This document shows positions 1 through 5,749 of a stretch of DNA of 5,749 bases, piece after piece. Source of the stretch: Burkholderiaceae bacterium (GTDB taxonomy: Bacteria > Pseudomonadota > Gammaproteobacteria > Burkholderiales > Burkholderiaceae_C). The stretch is taken from NCBI GenBank assembly GCA_017853735.1, contig JAFMJA010000176.1:1-5749 (forward strand). The letters are read 5' to 3'. Both the position numbers and the translations under genes were made by a program. The notes under the pieces are model-generated. The model was not told the origin of the DNA. It did no database searches and saw only the letters and a program-made list of their open reading frames with translations. How positions within the stretch are numbered: the first letter of the stretch is position 1; each line of letters starts with the position of its first letter.

Positions 1-2
1 AC

Positions 3-125
3 CCGGTCTATGTGGACTCCATGCGTCGCAACTTCAGTGCCTATGCACAGGCCAGAAAAATCCAACCCATGAACCGCTCCAGCGCAGCCATGCGTGAAGT
101 CGCTAAAACCCTGACTTTCAAGTGA
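3..125 (+). CDS. C-terminal end of an unidentified protein (partial at the left edge)
   Basis: An open frame enters from the left edge and ends at TGA 123-125, giving the last 40 residues of a protein. The visible tail is hydrophilic and basic, with the segment MREVAKTLTFK at its end. It has no membrane segment and no motif I recognise, so I assign no function. The other two forward frames hit stops at about position 70 and near 95, and the residue mix looks like a real helical C-terminus. However, one reverse-strand frame is also open here, so this rests on modest evidence. The gene would converge on the leftward Bug gene, with only 27 bp between the two stop codons. Confidence 0.5.
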   Translation, partial: PVYVDSMRRNFSAYAQARKIQPMNRSSAAMREVAKTLTFK

Positions 126-152
126 ACTTGTTATTGGGCTGTTCGTTCAGCA

Positions 153-1118
153 TCAACCGGCTTTGATGTTGGCATCACGAACAACCTGACCCCATTTTTT
201 CTCTTCCATCGCCCAGAATCGACCAAACTCCTCTGGTGTACTGGCAACCGGCTGCAATCCCATGCCACTCATCTTTTCAATGATCTCAGGGACGGCCAGT
301 GCTTTTGCAATATGCTCATGGAGTTTCGCTAAATTCTCCTTGGGTGTTCCAATTGGGCAGGCCATACCATACCAATTAACCACCTCAAATCCAGGCAGCG
401 TTTCAGCTGCTGTTGGAACGTCGGAGAGGAACGGTAGCCGATTGGGGCCTAATGCGGCCAAAGCACGCAGGCGCCCGCTCTTGACATGCTGGATACCGGC
501 CGCAGCAGCCTCAAAAGTCATTTGCACCTGACCAGACATCACATCGTTGATGCTAAGTGCACTGCCCTTGTAGGGAACATGGGTCATTCGCATTCCTGCG
601 GCTTTGGCAAACAGCTCTCCGGCCAGATGGGGCAGCCCGCCACTGCCGCTAGAGCTGAAATTGAGCTTGCCAGGGTTGACACGGCCATAGGCAATCAGTT
701 CACCCAGGTTTTTCCAAGGCATGCCCGGATTAACAAACAGGACAAAAGATACTGACGCCAGCAAGGTCAATGGGGCAAACTGGTTATTCTGATAAGGAAG
801 ATTGGAATACAGGGCTTGGTTGACACTGAAGTTCCCCAGCGTCCCAAGTAATACGGTATGACCATCAGGGGATGATTTCGCGACTGTATCCATGCCAAGA
901 ACGCCATTGGCACCTGGCTTGTTTTCAATGACGATGGGTTGGCCCAGACTGTCGGTCATTTTTGGTGCCATCAAGCGGGCGAGGATATCAATGCCACCGC
1001 CTGGTGGGAAACCGATCACGATCCGGATCGGTCGTGCCGGGAAGGACTGCGCCCAAGCAGATGGGGTGGCGCTGGCGGCCAAGGCCACAGCGCTGGTAAG
1101 CAGTTGTCGACGCTGCAT
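153..1118 (-). CDS. Bug-family (TTT) periplasmic solute-binding protein
   Basis: This is a 321-residue receptor of the Bug / TctC family, the extracytoplasmic binding component linked to tripartite tricarboxylate transporters. It captures small, often carboxylated, solutes in the periplasm. An N-terminal signal peptide starts MQRRQLL, has a hydrophobic alanine-rich core and probably cleaves after AWA (about residue 23). The RRxLL opening resembles a Tat signal. Family marks follow: PIRIVIGFPPGGG (about 30-42), THVPYKG (about 179-185), DVPTAAE (about 233-239) and a VASTPEEF C-terminal segment (about 291-298). Length is typical. I chose the ATG at 1118 because GGAG lies six bases upstream of it. 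In-frame upstream ATGs at 1130 and 1247 would give non-family extensions, and the one at 1130 is overlapped by the binding site. The gene is divergent from the propeller operon, with no TctA/TctB beside it. The family call is firm; the ligand is unknown. Confidence 0.95.
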   Translation of the reverse strand: MQRRQLLTSAVALAASATPSAWAQSFPARPIRIVIGFPPGGGIDILARLMAPKMTDSLGQPIVIENKPGANGVLGMDTVAKSSPDGHTVLLGTLGNFSVNQALYSNLPYQNNQFAPLTLLASVSFVLFVNPGMPWKNLGELIAYGRVNPGKLNFSSSGSGGLPHLAGELFAKAAGMRMTHVPYKGSALSINDVMSGQVQMTFEAAAAGIQHVKSGRLRALAALGPNRLPFLSDVPTAAETLPGFEVVNWYGMACPIGTPKENLAKLHEHIAKALAVPEIIEKMSGMGLQPVASTPEEFGRFWAMEEKKWGQVVRDANIKAG

Positions 1119-1128
1119 GATTGTCTCC
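1119..1128 (-). promoter_or_regulatory. Ribosome binding site of the leftward Bug gene
   Basis: Read on the minus strand, GGAG (plus-strand CTCC at 1125-1128) stands six bases before the ATG whose first base is 1118. It fixes the start at MQRRQLL rather than at the METI codon 12 bases upstream, whose ATG overlaps the site itself. Confidence 0.8.
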
Positions 1129-1205
1129 ATGTAAAAATACGTGCTATCAACAATTATGGTGTAAATTCGCCTGCTGACTCGCAAAAGATACTCCAAAATC
1201 CAATC
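1119..1205. promoter_or_regulatory. Divergent intergenic region, probable promoters for both directions
   Basis: These 87 bp separate the start codons of the leftward Bug gene and the rightward operon, so promoters for both should lie here. The segment is AT-rich compared with the flanking genes. On the plus strand TTGTCT at 1122-1127, followed 18 bases later by TATCAA at 1146-1151, is one possible -35/-10 pair, but the match is weak. A small dyad, AATT-N8-AATT at 1152-1167, could be half of an operator. I see no consensus-quality promoter, so only the regional call is supported; individual boxes are speculative. Confidence 0.5.
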
Positions 1206-2234
1206 ATGACATTCAGTCAACATGTCTATGTTGGCACTGCTGGCCACTCAGCCTGGTTCAGTGAAGACGGCGGTAAAACCTTCGTTCACCCCAACAGTCA
1301 CTCCGGCATGTATCTGGAGGCCAGGGTATGGTCTTTCTGCGATCACCCATCTGAGCCTACGAAATTGTGGGCCGCAACAGACATGGGCTTGTATCTTTGG
1401 GATGAAGTTACTGCGCGCTGGCACGCTGTCCCCTTCCCGGCTCAGGATGTCTGGCAGATCGCAATTGATCCCATCAACCCAGCCCATATTTTGGCTGGGA
1501 CCCGTCCTGCCTCCCTTTACCGAAGTACGGACGGGGGTAGTCACTGGCAGCAGTTGGACGTTCCTGACCTGCAAACTTTCTCGACTATCAATATGGGGGC
1601 AACCCGGGTTACGCAAATTGTCTTCGAAGCCCGTAATCCTCAACGTGTCTGGGTCACGGTAGAAATCGGTGGAATTTTTCTGAGCGAAGATGGAGGTCAG
1701 ACCTGGCAGGCACGCGAACAGGGGCTGATTTCTGCCGATGTGCATGGCCTGGTCATTCTGGACCGCCCTGATGGCAGCCAACTCTTGCTGGCAAGTACCA
1801 ATCGCGGACTACACGAAAGTGTGGATGGCGGATTGAACTGGAATTTTCGCAAGTTGGATTCTCCCTGGCAGTACACCCGAGCAATTGTTCACAGGGCTGA
1901 CAAACGGGGAATTGTCTTTTTGACCAACGGTAACGGCCCCCCTGGGGACCAGGGCTGCCTGTTTCGTAGTGATGACTGGGGTGACCATTGGCGAAAGGTG
2001 TCACTAGGAGACCGACTGAACAGCACAGTCTGGAATGTCGCCAGCCACCCTGCCGATCCGATGTCACTGTGGGCCTGTACAAATCTCGGACAACTTTATT
2101 GGAGTAGCGATGGCGGAGAACGTTGGGAACGACTGACGCAGGAATTTGGAGAGATTCGCTCGCTTTTTTGGCGACCATTACCTGCTGCGACCCGCCAGCA
2201 GGCCCACTCTATAACAATCAGGCCCCCTGCATGA
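1206..2234 (+). CDS. Cytoplasmic Asp-box (BNR-like) beta-propeller protein
   Basis: This 342-residue protein is built of repeated beta-propeller blades with Asp-box turns. Six clear boxes of the S-x-D-G-G-x-x-W/F type occur: SEDGGKTF (19-26), STDGGSHW (107-114), SEDGGQTW (160-167), SVDGGLNW (205-212), SDDWGDHW (255-262) and SSDGGERW (300-307). The 88-residue gap between the first two holds a degenerate copy, WDEVTARW (65-72). Spacing of about 42-53 residues therefore suggests seven blades. Similar proteins are often labelled sialidase-like or WD40/YVTN/BNR repeat proteins; Asp boxes are structural and do not show enzyme activity. There is no signal peptide, so it should be cytoplasmic. ATG 1206 is the first in-frame start after the divergent region, but no Shine-Dalgarno is visible before it. 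Its stop overlaps the next start (ATGA), implying coupling to the racemase-family gene. Fold is well supported; function is unknown. Confidence 0.9.
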   Translation: MTFSQHVYVGTAGHSAWFSEDGGKTFVHPNSHSGMYLEARVWSFCDHPSEPTKLWAATDMGLYLWDEVTARWHAVPFPAQDVWQIAIDPINPAHILAGTRPASLYRSTDGGSHWQQLDVPDLQTFSTINMGATRVTQIVFEARNPQRVWVTVEIGGIFLSEDGGQTWQAREQGLISADVHGLVILDRPDGSQLLLASTNRGLHESVDGGLNWNFRKLDSPWQYTRAIVHRADKRGIVFLTNGNGPPGDQGCLFRSDDWGDHWRKVSLGDRLNSTVWNVASHPADPMSLWACTNLGQLYWSSDGGERWERLTQEFGEIRSLFWRPLPAATRQQAHSITIRPPA

Positions 2235-2920
2235 CTGTCACGCCTCAATCTACGCATCGGGCCATGGCCCTCATGGTGCCCATCAACAACACCACTATGG
2301 AAAAGGAGTTGTTGGCATGGATGCCTGAGATGGATGAATGCACCACCCTCAAGATTCCCCGAAGCAAGGGACTGTTGACTGTTGAAACGATCCCGGCCTA
2401 TCAACAGGGCGCCTATGAACTGGCCCGGCAACTTGAGGGGAATAATCTAGAAATACTGGCCTATGGCTGTACCGCGGCCAGTTTTCTGGCCGGCCCCTCT
2501 GCAGATAAAGACATGCAACATCGGCTTGCCGACATGTTGCAACTCCCAGTTGTCACAACCGCCCAGTCTATGGTCAAAGAGCTTCATCAACGCTCGATTG
2601 AACGCATTGCGCTGGTCACCCCCTACCATGATGAGGTTAATCAAAGACTAAAGCGTTATCTGACCGATGAGGGCATAGAGGTGATGGCGTTTGACAGCCT
2701 TCGTGCGCCAGATGTTGACGCCTTGGGCAGGATTACGTCCAGCGAAGTGGCTGGGATGGCACGTCAAGTCATGAGCGATGCCTGTCAAGCCATGTTTATT
2801 GCCTGCTCGCAACTGCCAACCTTTGACATCCTTGACGCTCTCAGCGCTGAATTTCAGCGACCGGTGCTCTCATCGATTCAGGCAACAGCGGCCCAAGCTC
2901 GGCTTAACCTAGTCAATTAA
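2231..2920 (+). CDS. Asp/Glu racemase superfamily enzyme, maleate isomerase-like
   Basis: This 229-residue protein belongs to the fold shared by aspartate/glutamate racemases, maleate cis-trans isomerases and arylmalonate decarboxylases. The early PINNTTMEKEL segment (17-27) matches the family's N-T-T substrate-carboxylate loop. Two cysteines sit where the catalytic pair is expected: C80 in AYGCTAASF and C192 in IACSQLPTF. Arylmalonate decarboxylases keep only the second cysteine, so having both favours an isomerase or racemase. Length fits the family. No signal peptide is present, so it acts in the cytoplasm. The start at 2231 overlaps the propeller stop (ATGA). ATG 2264, nearer the conserved MVPINNTT segment, is a possible alternative, and neither has a strong ribosome site. 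Its neighbours, an aldolase and a hydrolase, suggest it handles a dicarboxylate-type intermediate. The exact substrate is not determined. Confidence 0.88.
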   Translation: MTVTPQSTHRAMALMVPINNTTMEKELLAWMPEMDECTTLKIPRSKGLLTVETIPAYQQGAYELARQLEGNNLEILAYGCTAASFLAGPSADKDMQHRLADMLQLPVVTTAQSMVKELHQRSIERIALVTPYHDEVNQRLKRYLTDEGIEVMAFDSLRAPDVDALGRITSSEVAGMARQVMSDACQAMFIACSQLPTFDILDALSAEFQRPVLSSIQATAAQARLNLVN

Positions 2921-2943
2921 GCCTACTGATCTAAACCGACTCT

Positions 2944-2953
2944 AAAGGGGAGA
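2944..2953 (+). promoter_or_regulatory. Strong ribosome binding site before the second Bug gene
   Basis: AAAGGGGAGA contains GGAG six bases before ATG 2959. It is the only strong Shine-Dalgarno in the rightward operon. This fits a high demand for the periplasmic receptor relative to the translationally coupled enzymes. The rest of the 38-bp gap shows no hairpin or promoter that I can support. Confidence 0.85.
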
Positions 2954-2958
2954 CACTC

Positions 2959-3933
2959 ATGAAACGTCGTTCATTGCTTCAGGCTGGCCTAGCCTTGGGC
3001 GCATCCATGCCAATGACCAAGCAGGTGCACGCGCAAAGCTGGCCTCAGCGTCCCATACGAATAGTCGTACCCTTTGCAGCCGGGTCCTTCACAGACACTG
3101 CAGCCCGAACTATCGGAAAAGAAATCTCCAGCATGCTCGGCCAACCAGTAGTCATTGAAACCAAAGGGGGTGGCGGCAGCACATTGGGCACCAACGTGGT
3201 CGCCAAGTCCGACGCAGATGGCTACTCTCTGTTGGTGACTGACAATTCTTTTGCGGTGTCTTCAGCACTGTATGCCAAGCTACCGTATGACCCCCAAAAG
3301 GATATTGTCCAGATCACTACTGTTGCGGAGGCGCCTGCCGTCATTATGGTCAATAAGGACTCTCCGTACACGACCCTCAAACATCTCGTTGAGGTTACCC
3401 GAAAAAATCCAAAAAAATTCACCTACGGCTCTGGCGGTCAGGGATCATCCGCCCACTTGGCGCTTGAATTGTTTTTTTCTGGTGTTCAGGCTGAATTGAT
3501 CCACGTTCCCTACAAAGGTGTCGCTGCTGCCCTGCTGGACCTGATAGCCGGTAGGATTGATGTAGGTCTGGCCAGTGCCGGATCAGCCGCCAACCATGTA
3601 CGTAACGGCAGATTACGTGCTTTGGCCGTCGCCGGCACCCAGCGTCATCCCATGTTGCCGGATGTACCCACTTTCGCCGAAGCTGGATTTCCCCAATACA
3701 ACATGACCTATTGGTTTGGCTTGATGGCCCCGGCTGGCTTGCCTCTCGAAGTTCAGCAAAAACTTCAGCAATCAATTGCCAAGGCGGTACAGGAAGCCAA
3801 GGTTATGGAGGTTTTTGCAGCCACAGGTGCCCGTGCAGTTGCCTCGACGCCCGCTGAATTCAGTCAACGTGTGAACAATGAAATTAGTGTCTGGAAAGGT
3901 GTGATTGCCAAAGCTGGCATCAAAATCGAATGA
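2959..3933 (+). CDS. Bug-family (TTT) periplasmic solute-binding protein, operon member
   Basis: This is a second 324-residue Bug / TctC-type receptor. The signal peptide begins MKRRSLLQAG, has a hydrophobic core and likely cleaves after VHA (about residue 25); the RRSLL start resembles a Tat signal. Family segments are PIRIVVPFAAGSFTD (about 32-46), the KSDADGYSLLV stretch (about 83-93), IHVPYKG (181-187), LPDVPTFAEAGFP (about 233-245) and a C-terminal VASTPAEF (about 294-301). It is clearly a diverged paralogue of the leftward Bug at 153-1118. The first ligand loop reads AAGSFTD where that protein has PPGGGID, so the ligands may differ. It lies inside the enzyme operon, with its stop overlapping the aldolase start (ATGA), so its ligand is probably the operon's substrate. 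No membrane subunits are encoded nearby, so it would need a permease from elsewhere or serve as a sensor. Confidence 0.95.
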   Translation: MKRRSLLQAGLALGASMPMTKQVHAQSWPQRPIRIVVPFAAGSFTDTAARTIGKEISSMLGQPVVIETKGGGGSTLGTNVVAKSDADGYSLLVTDNSFAVSSALYAKLPYDPQKDIVQITTVAEAPAVIMVNKDSPYTTLKHLVEVTRKNPKKFTYGSGGQGSSAHLALELFFSGVQAELIHVPYKGVAAALLDLIAGRIDVGLASAGSAANHVRNGRLRALAVAGTQRHPMLPDVPTFAEAGFPQYNMTYWFGLMAPAGLPLEVQQKLQQSIAKAVQEAKVMEVFAATGARAVASTPAEFSQRVNNEISVWKGVIAKAGIKIE

Positions 3934-4727
3934 ACACTCCGCCCTACCCTAATTTGGCCCGTAATAAGATGGCGCAACAGGCGCTGGTCCTTTGCATGGG
4001 ACTGCGTCAGGCTCGCACCCCCGATATCGGCTCGATCGCAGCAGCTTGCGGTTTTGATTCCATTTATATCGATATGGAGCACAGCACTATCAGCCATGAC
4101 CAGACTGCCGCCCTGTGCGTTGCAGCGCTGGGTCAGGGCGTCACGCCGCTGGTGCGGGTACCAGGTCAAAACCCTCATGACATCAGCCGGGTACTGGATG
4201 GTGGCGCTCAGGGCGTGATCGTCCCACATGTCAATAACCAGGCACAAGCCGAGGCGGTGGTGCAGGCCGCCAAATTTCCCCCCGCCGGACATCGCTCGGT
4301 GATGGGGGCCAATCCGGCGCTGGGCTACAGAGCCTTCCCGCTCAAAGACAACAATCAGATCCTCAATCAAGATACCCTGGTGATTGTCATGCTGGAAACC
4401 CCGCAAGGGATTTCCAATGCCGACGCGATTGCCTCAGTGGCTGGGGTAGACATGCTGCTGATCGGCACCAACGACTTGTGCACTGAAATGGGAATACCGG
4501 GTCAGATTCGCCACCCCGATATCGTGCAAGCCTATGAACAAGTGGCACAAGCCTGTGCCCAACACGGCAAATGGCTGGGCATTGGCGGAATTCGTGGAGA
4601 TGCCGAGTTGCAGGGTCGTTTGCTGGGACTCGGTGCGCGCTTCATCATTGCTGGCAACGATGTCTCCTACCTGATGTCTGCCGCTCAGAAAGACACCCAA
4701 ACCCTCCGTCAAGTCAGCGCTCCATAA
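3930..4727 (+). CDS. HpcH/HpaI-family class II aldolase
   Basis: This 265-residue TIM-barrel enzyme belongs to the HpcH/HpaI aldolase / citrate lyase beta family. The family uses a divalent metal to cleave 4-hydroxy-2-oxo acids to pyruvate (or a related 2-oxo acid) and an aldehyde or oxo acid. Key residues are visible: H51 in DMEHST (catalytic His), R76 in LVRVPG (binds the oxo-acid), E156 in MLETPQG and D182 in IGTNDLC (metal ligands). Their spacing closely matches E. coli HpaI (H45, R70, E149, D175). PAGHRS (119-123) matches the family loop. The start overlaps the Bug stop (ATGA) and the stop overlaps the hydrolase start, so it is translationally coupled on both sides. No ribosome site of note precedes it; ATG 3969 is a less likely alternative. 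Substrate may resemble 4-hydroxy-2-oxoglutarate or a heptanedioate, but this is not fixed by sequence. Confidence 0.93.
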   Translation: MNTPPYPNLARNKMAQQALVLCMGLRQARTPDIGSIAAACGFDSIYIDMEHSTISHDQTAALCVAALGQGVTPLVRVPGQNPHDISRVLDGGAQGVIVPHVNNQAQAEAVVQAAKFPPAGHRSVMGANPALGYRAFPLKDNNQILNQDTLVIVMLETPQGISNADAIASVAGVDMLLIGTNDLCTEMGIPGQIRHPDIVQAYEQVAQACAQHGKWLGIGGIRGDAELQGRLLGLGARFIIAGNDVSYLMSAAQKDTQTLRQVSAP

Positions 4728-5596
4728 TGCTCGAAGAATCCATCCTCCCTTCCATCGTCGCGCCGGCCAATGCGTGCGATGCACACTTTCATGTTTTTGG
4801 CCCCAAGGGGGCCTACCCTTACCATGGCCAGTTACGATACGAGCCGCCCCACGCACCGCTGCAAGACTACCTGAAACTGGCAAAAACGCTGGGTATCAGC
4901 CGTTATGTCTTTGTGCAACCCTCGGCTTACGGTCGTGACAACCGTTGCATGTTGGATGCCATGCGGCAAATGCCACGAGACATCTGTCGCGGCATTGTCG
5001 ACCTGGAAGACAGCACCCCGGATGCCGTGCTCGACAACATGCACGCGCTAGGTGTGCGTGGGCTGCGTATCAATGTTTCACCCATCCATCAGGAACAGGA
5101 AGGACTGATGGAATCCATGGTTCCGAGAATCCAGCTGTGGGAAGCCCGTTGCCTGGAGCGCGGCTGGCACCTTGATTTTTTGCTGCCTGGTTGGTTGACA
5201 CATCGAATGATTCCCGTGCTGGACGCACTGCGGGTGGACCACAGCCTGGCGCACATGGGAATGTTCCTGGCCCGACTTGGACCTGATCAACCCGGTTTCA
5301 AGAATATGCTGGCCTTGGCTGCCCGGGGTCAGGGTCGCACCTGGATCAAGTGGACCGGCACTTACCGCATGGCCACCCTACCCCAGATGGAAGACGCCGC
5401 CGCTATGGCACGGGCCACCCTGGCCGCAGCGCCCGAACGCATCATCTGGGGCAGCGACTACCCGCATCTGTCCTTTGCCGACAAGGTGGGCTCGATCCAA
5501 CTCTTTAACCTGATGCATGAATGGGCGCCCAGCGCCCAGGACAAGCAGCGCATCCTGGTTGAGAACCCTGCAAAGCTGTTTGGCTTCAGCCGCTAG
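4727..5596 (+). CDS. LigI-like amidohydrolase-superfamily hydrolase (lactonase candidate)
   Basis: This 289-residue TIM-barrel hydrolase is from the amidohydrolase-2 branch that includes LigI, the 2-pyrone-4,6-dicarboxylate lactonase. Marks are the HxH pair in CDAHFHVFG (H20, H22), VQPSAYGRDN (63-72), RGLRIN (111-116), the histidine in AHMG (H176) and the catalytic aspartate in WGSDYPH (D244). The H176-to-D244 spacing of 68 equals H180-to-D248 in LigI. Members of this branch open cyclic esters of carboxylated rings, and LigI does so without a metal. One oddity is that many relatives have DHMG where this has AHMG. No signal peptide is present, so it is cytoplasmic. The start is the ATG of a TAATG overlap with the aldolase stop. 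It is the last gene of the operon. The family is secure; the lactonase role and substrate are inferred. Confidence 0.9.
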   Translation: MLEESILPSIVAPANACDAHFHVFGPKGAYPYHGQLRYEPPHAPLQDYLKLAKTLGISRYVFVQPSAYGRDNRCMLDAMRQMPRDICRGIVDLEDSTPDAVLDNMHALGVRGLRINVSPIHQEQEGLMESMVPRIQLWEARCLERGWHLDFLLPGWLTHRMIPVLDALRVDHSLAHMGMFLARLGPDQPGFKNMLALAARGQGRTWIKWTGTYRMATLPQMEDAAAMARATLAAAPERIIWGSDYPHLSFADKVGSIQLFNLMHEWAPSAQDKQRILVENPAKLFGFSR

Positions 5597-5605
5597 CGGG
5601 TCACA

Positions 5606-5630
5606 TAGGGGCGAAGCCAAGGAGCCCTTA
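5606..5630 (+). terminator. Weak hairpin after the operon, possible terminator
   Basis: TAGGGGC at 5606-5612 can pair with GCCCTTA at 5624-5630: seven pairs including one G-U, with an 11-base loop. It lies ten bases after the hydrolase stop, between two converging genes, where a terminator is expected. No T-run follows it, so it is not a classic intrinsic terminator and the call is tentative. Confidence 0.25.
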
Positions 5631-5697
5631 GCATTGGGTGAGTAGCCAACAAGGCAGTCTGAATTGAATCTTCAGTTGATGCTGAACAGATGCTGGC

Positions 5698-5749
5698 TCA
5701 GTTTGCCTTGATGCCGGCGGTCTTGATCAGCGGCCACCACTTTTCGATT
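5698..5749 (-). CDS. C-terminal end of a third Bug-family solute-binding protein (partial at the right edge)
   Basis: On the minus strand the last 16 codons before a TGA (plus-strand TCA at 5698-5700) read IEKWWPLIKTAGIKAN. This matches the usual Bug tail, a tryptophan-containing helix followed by A-G-I-K. The two complete Bug proteins here end in the similar WKGVIAKAGIKIE and WGQVVRDANIKAG. The body of the gene lies beyond the window. It converges on the hydrolase gene with about 100 bp between the stops. Only the tail is visible, so the family call rests on this short motif and on the local abundance of Bug genes. Confidence 0.8.
   Translation of the reverse strand, partial: IEKWWPLIKTAGIKAN

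Noticed and set aside
151..168. Small inverted repeat CATCAA-N6-TTGATG at the convergent junction
   Set aside because: It spans the Bug stop codon and its last codons, has only a six-base stem of mixed composition and no T-run, so a terminator role is not supported.
939..1205. Upstream extension of the propeller reading frame to an ATG at 939
   Set aside because: The extension runs antisense through the 5' part of the leftward Bug gene, lacks propeller-like sequence, and the blade pattern begins right after ATG 1206.
1248..1781. Long reverse-strand open frames opposite the propeller gene
   Set aside because: They are shadows of the propeller coding frame with no recognisable domains, signal peptide or ribosome site.
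3402..3478. Runs of A6, A7 and T7 in the second Bug gene, including an A_AAA_AAA slippery heptamer
   Set aside because: The frame is intact and codes for conserved Bug sequence. The -1 frame stops about 50 bases later, and there is no stimulatory structure I can see, so programmed frameshifting or phase variation is unlikely.
5590..5599. Perfect 10-bp palindrome CCGCTAGCGG across the hydrolase stop codon
   Set aside because: It has no loop and no T-run, so it is not a terminator. A single 10-bp palindrome at a gene end is not enough to claim a protein-binding site.
5671..5686. TTCAG-N6-CTGAA hairpin between the operon and the third Bug gene
   Set aside because: The stem is only five pairs and has no T-run on either strand, so it is too weak to call.
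1..5749. CRISPR arrays, tRNA or rRNA genes, insertion sequences, phage or defence genes
   Set aside because: No regularly spaced direct repeats, cloverleaf-like segments, transposase motifs or terminal inverted repeats were seen. The window is filled by ordinary metabolic and transport genes.

Overview
The window reads like a betaproteobacterium of the order Burkholderiales, possibly an Alcaligenaceae or Comamonadaceae relative. The main reason is the Bug-type periplasmic solute receptors of the tripartite tricarboxylate transporter (TTT) family, which are greatly expanded in that group. Two are complete here and the tail of a third lies at the right edge. Moderate-to-high GC and tight gene packing fit this, but the taxonomic call is inference from gene content.

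Layout. Positions 3-125 hold the last 40 codons of an unidentified rightward gene. It converges on a leftward Bug receptor gene (153-1118). An 87-bp divergent intergenic region follows. A rightward five-gene block then runs from 1206 to 5596: a cytoplasmic Asp-box (BNR-type) beta-propeller protein (1206-2234), an Asp/Glu racemase / maleate isomerase-type enzyme (2231-2920), a second Bug receptor (2959-3933), an HpcH/HpaI-type aldolase (3930-4727) and a LigI-like amidohydrolase-fold hydrolase (4727-5596). Three of the four junctions overlap (ATGA, ATGA, TAATG). The fourth is a 38-bp gap with a strong ribosome binding site. About 100 bp later the last 16 codons of a third, leftward Bug gene run off the right end (5698-5749).

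How the genes may work together. The block looks like one transcription unit for uptake and breakdown of a small carboxylated compound. The Bug protein would capture it in the periplasm. The LigI-like hydrolase could open a lactone or similar ring, the two-cysteine racemase-fold enzyme could isomerise a double bond or stereocentre, and the class II aldolase could cleave the resulting hydroxy-oxo acid to pyruvate or a similar fragment. The substrate cannot be read from the sequence. The most unusual member is the propeller protein at the head of the operon. It has six clear Asp boxes, space for a seventh blade and no signal peptide, and no known role explains its translational coupling to the isomerase-like gene. 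No TTT membrane subunits (TctA/TctB) and no recognisable regulator are present in the window.
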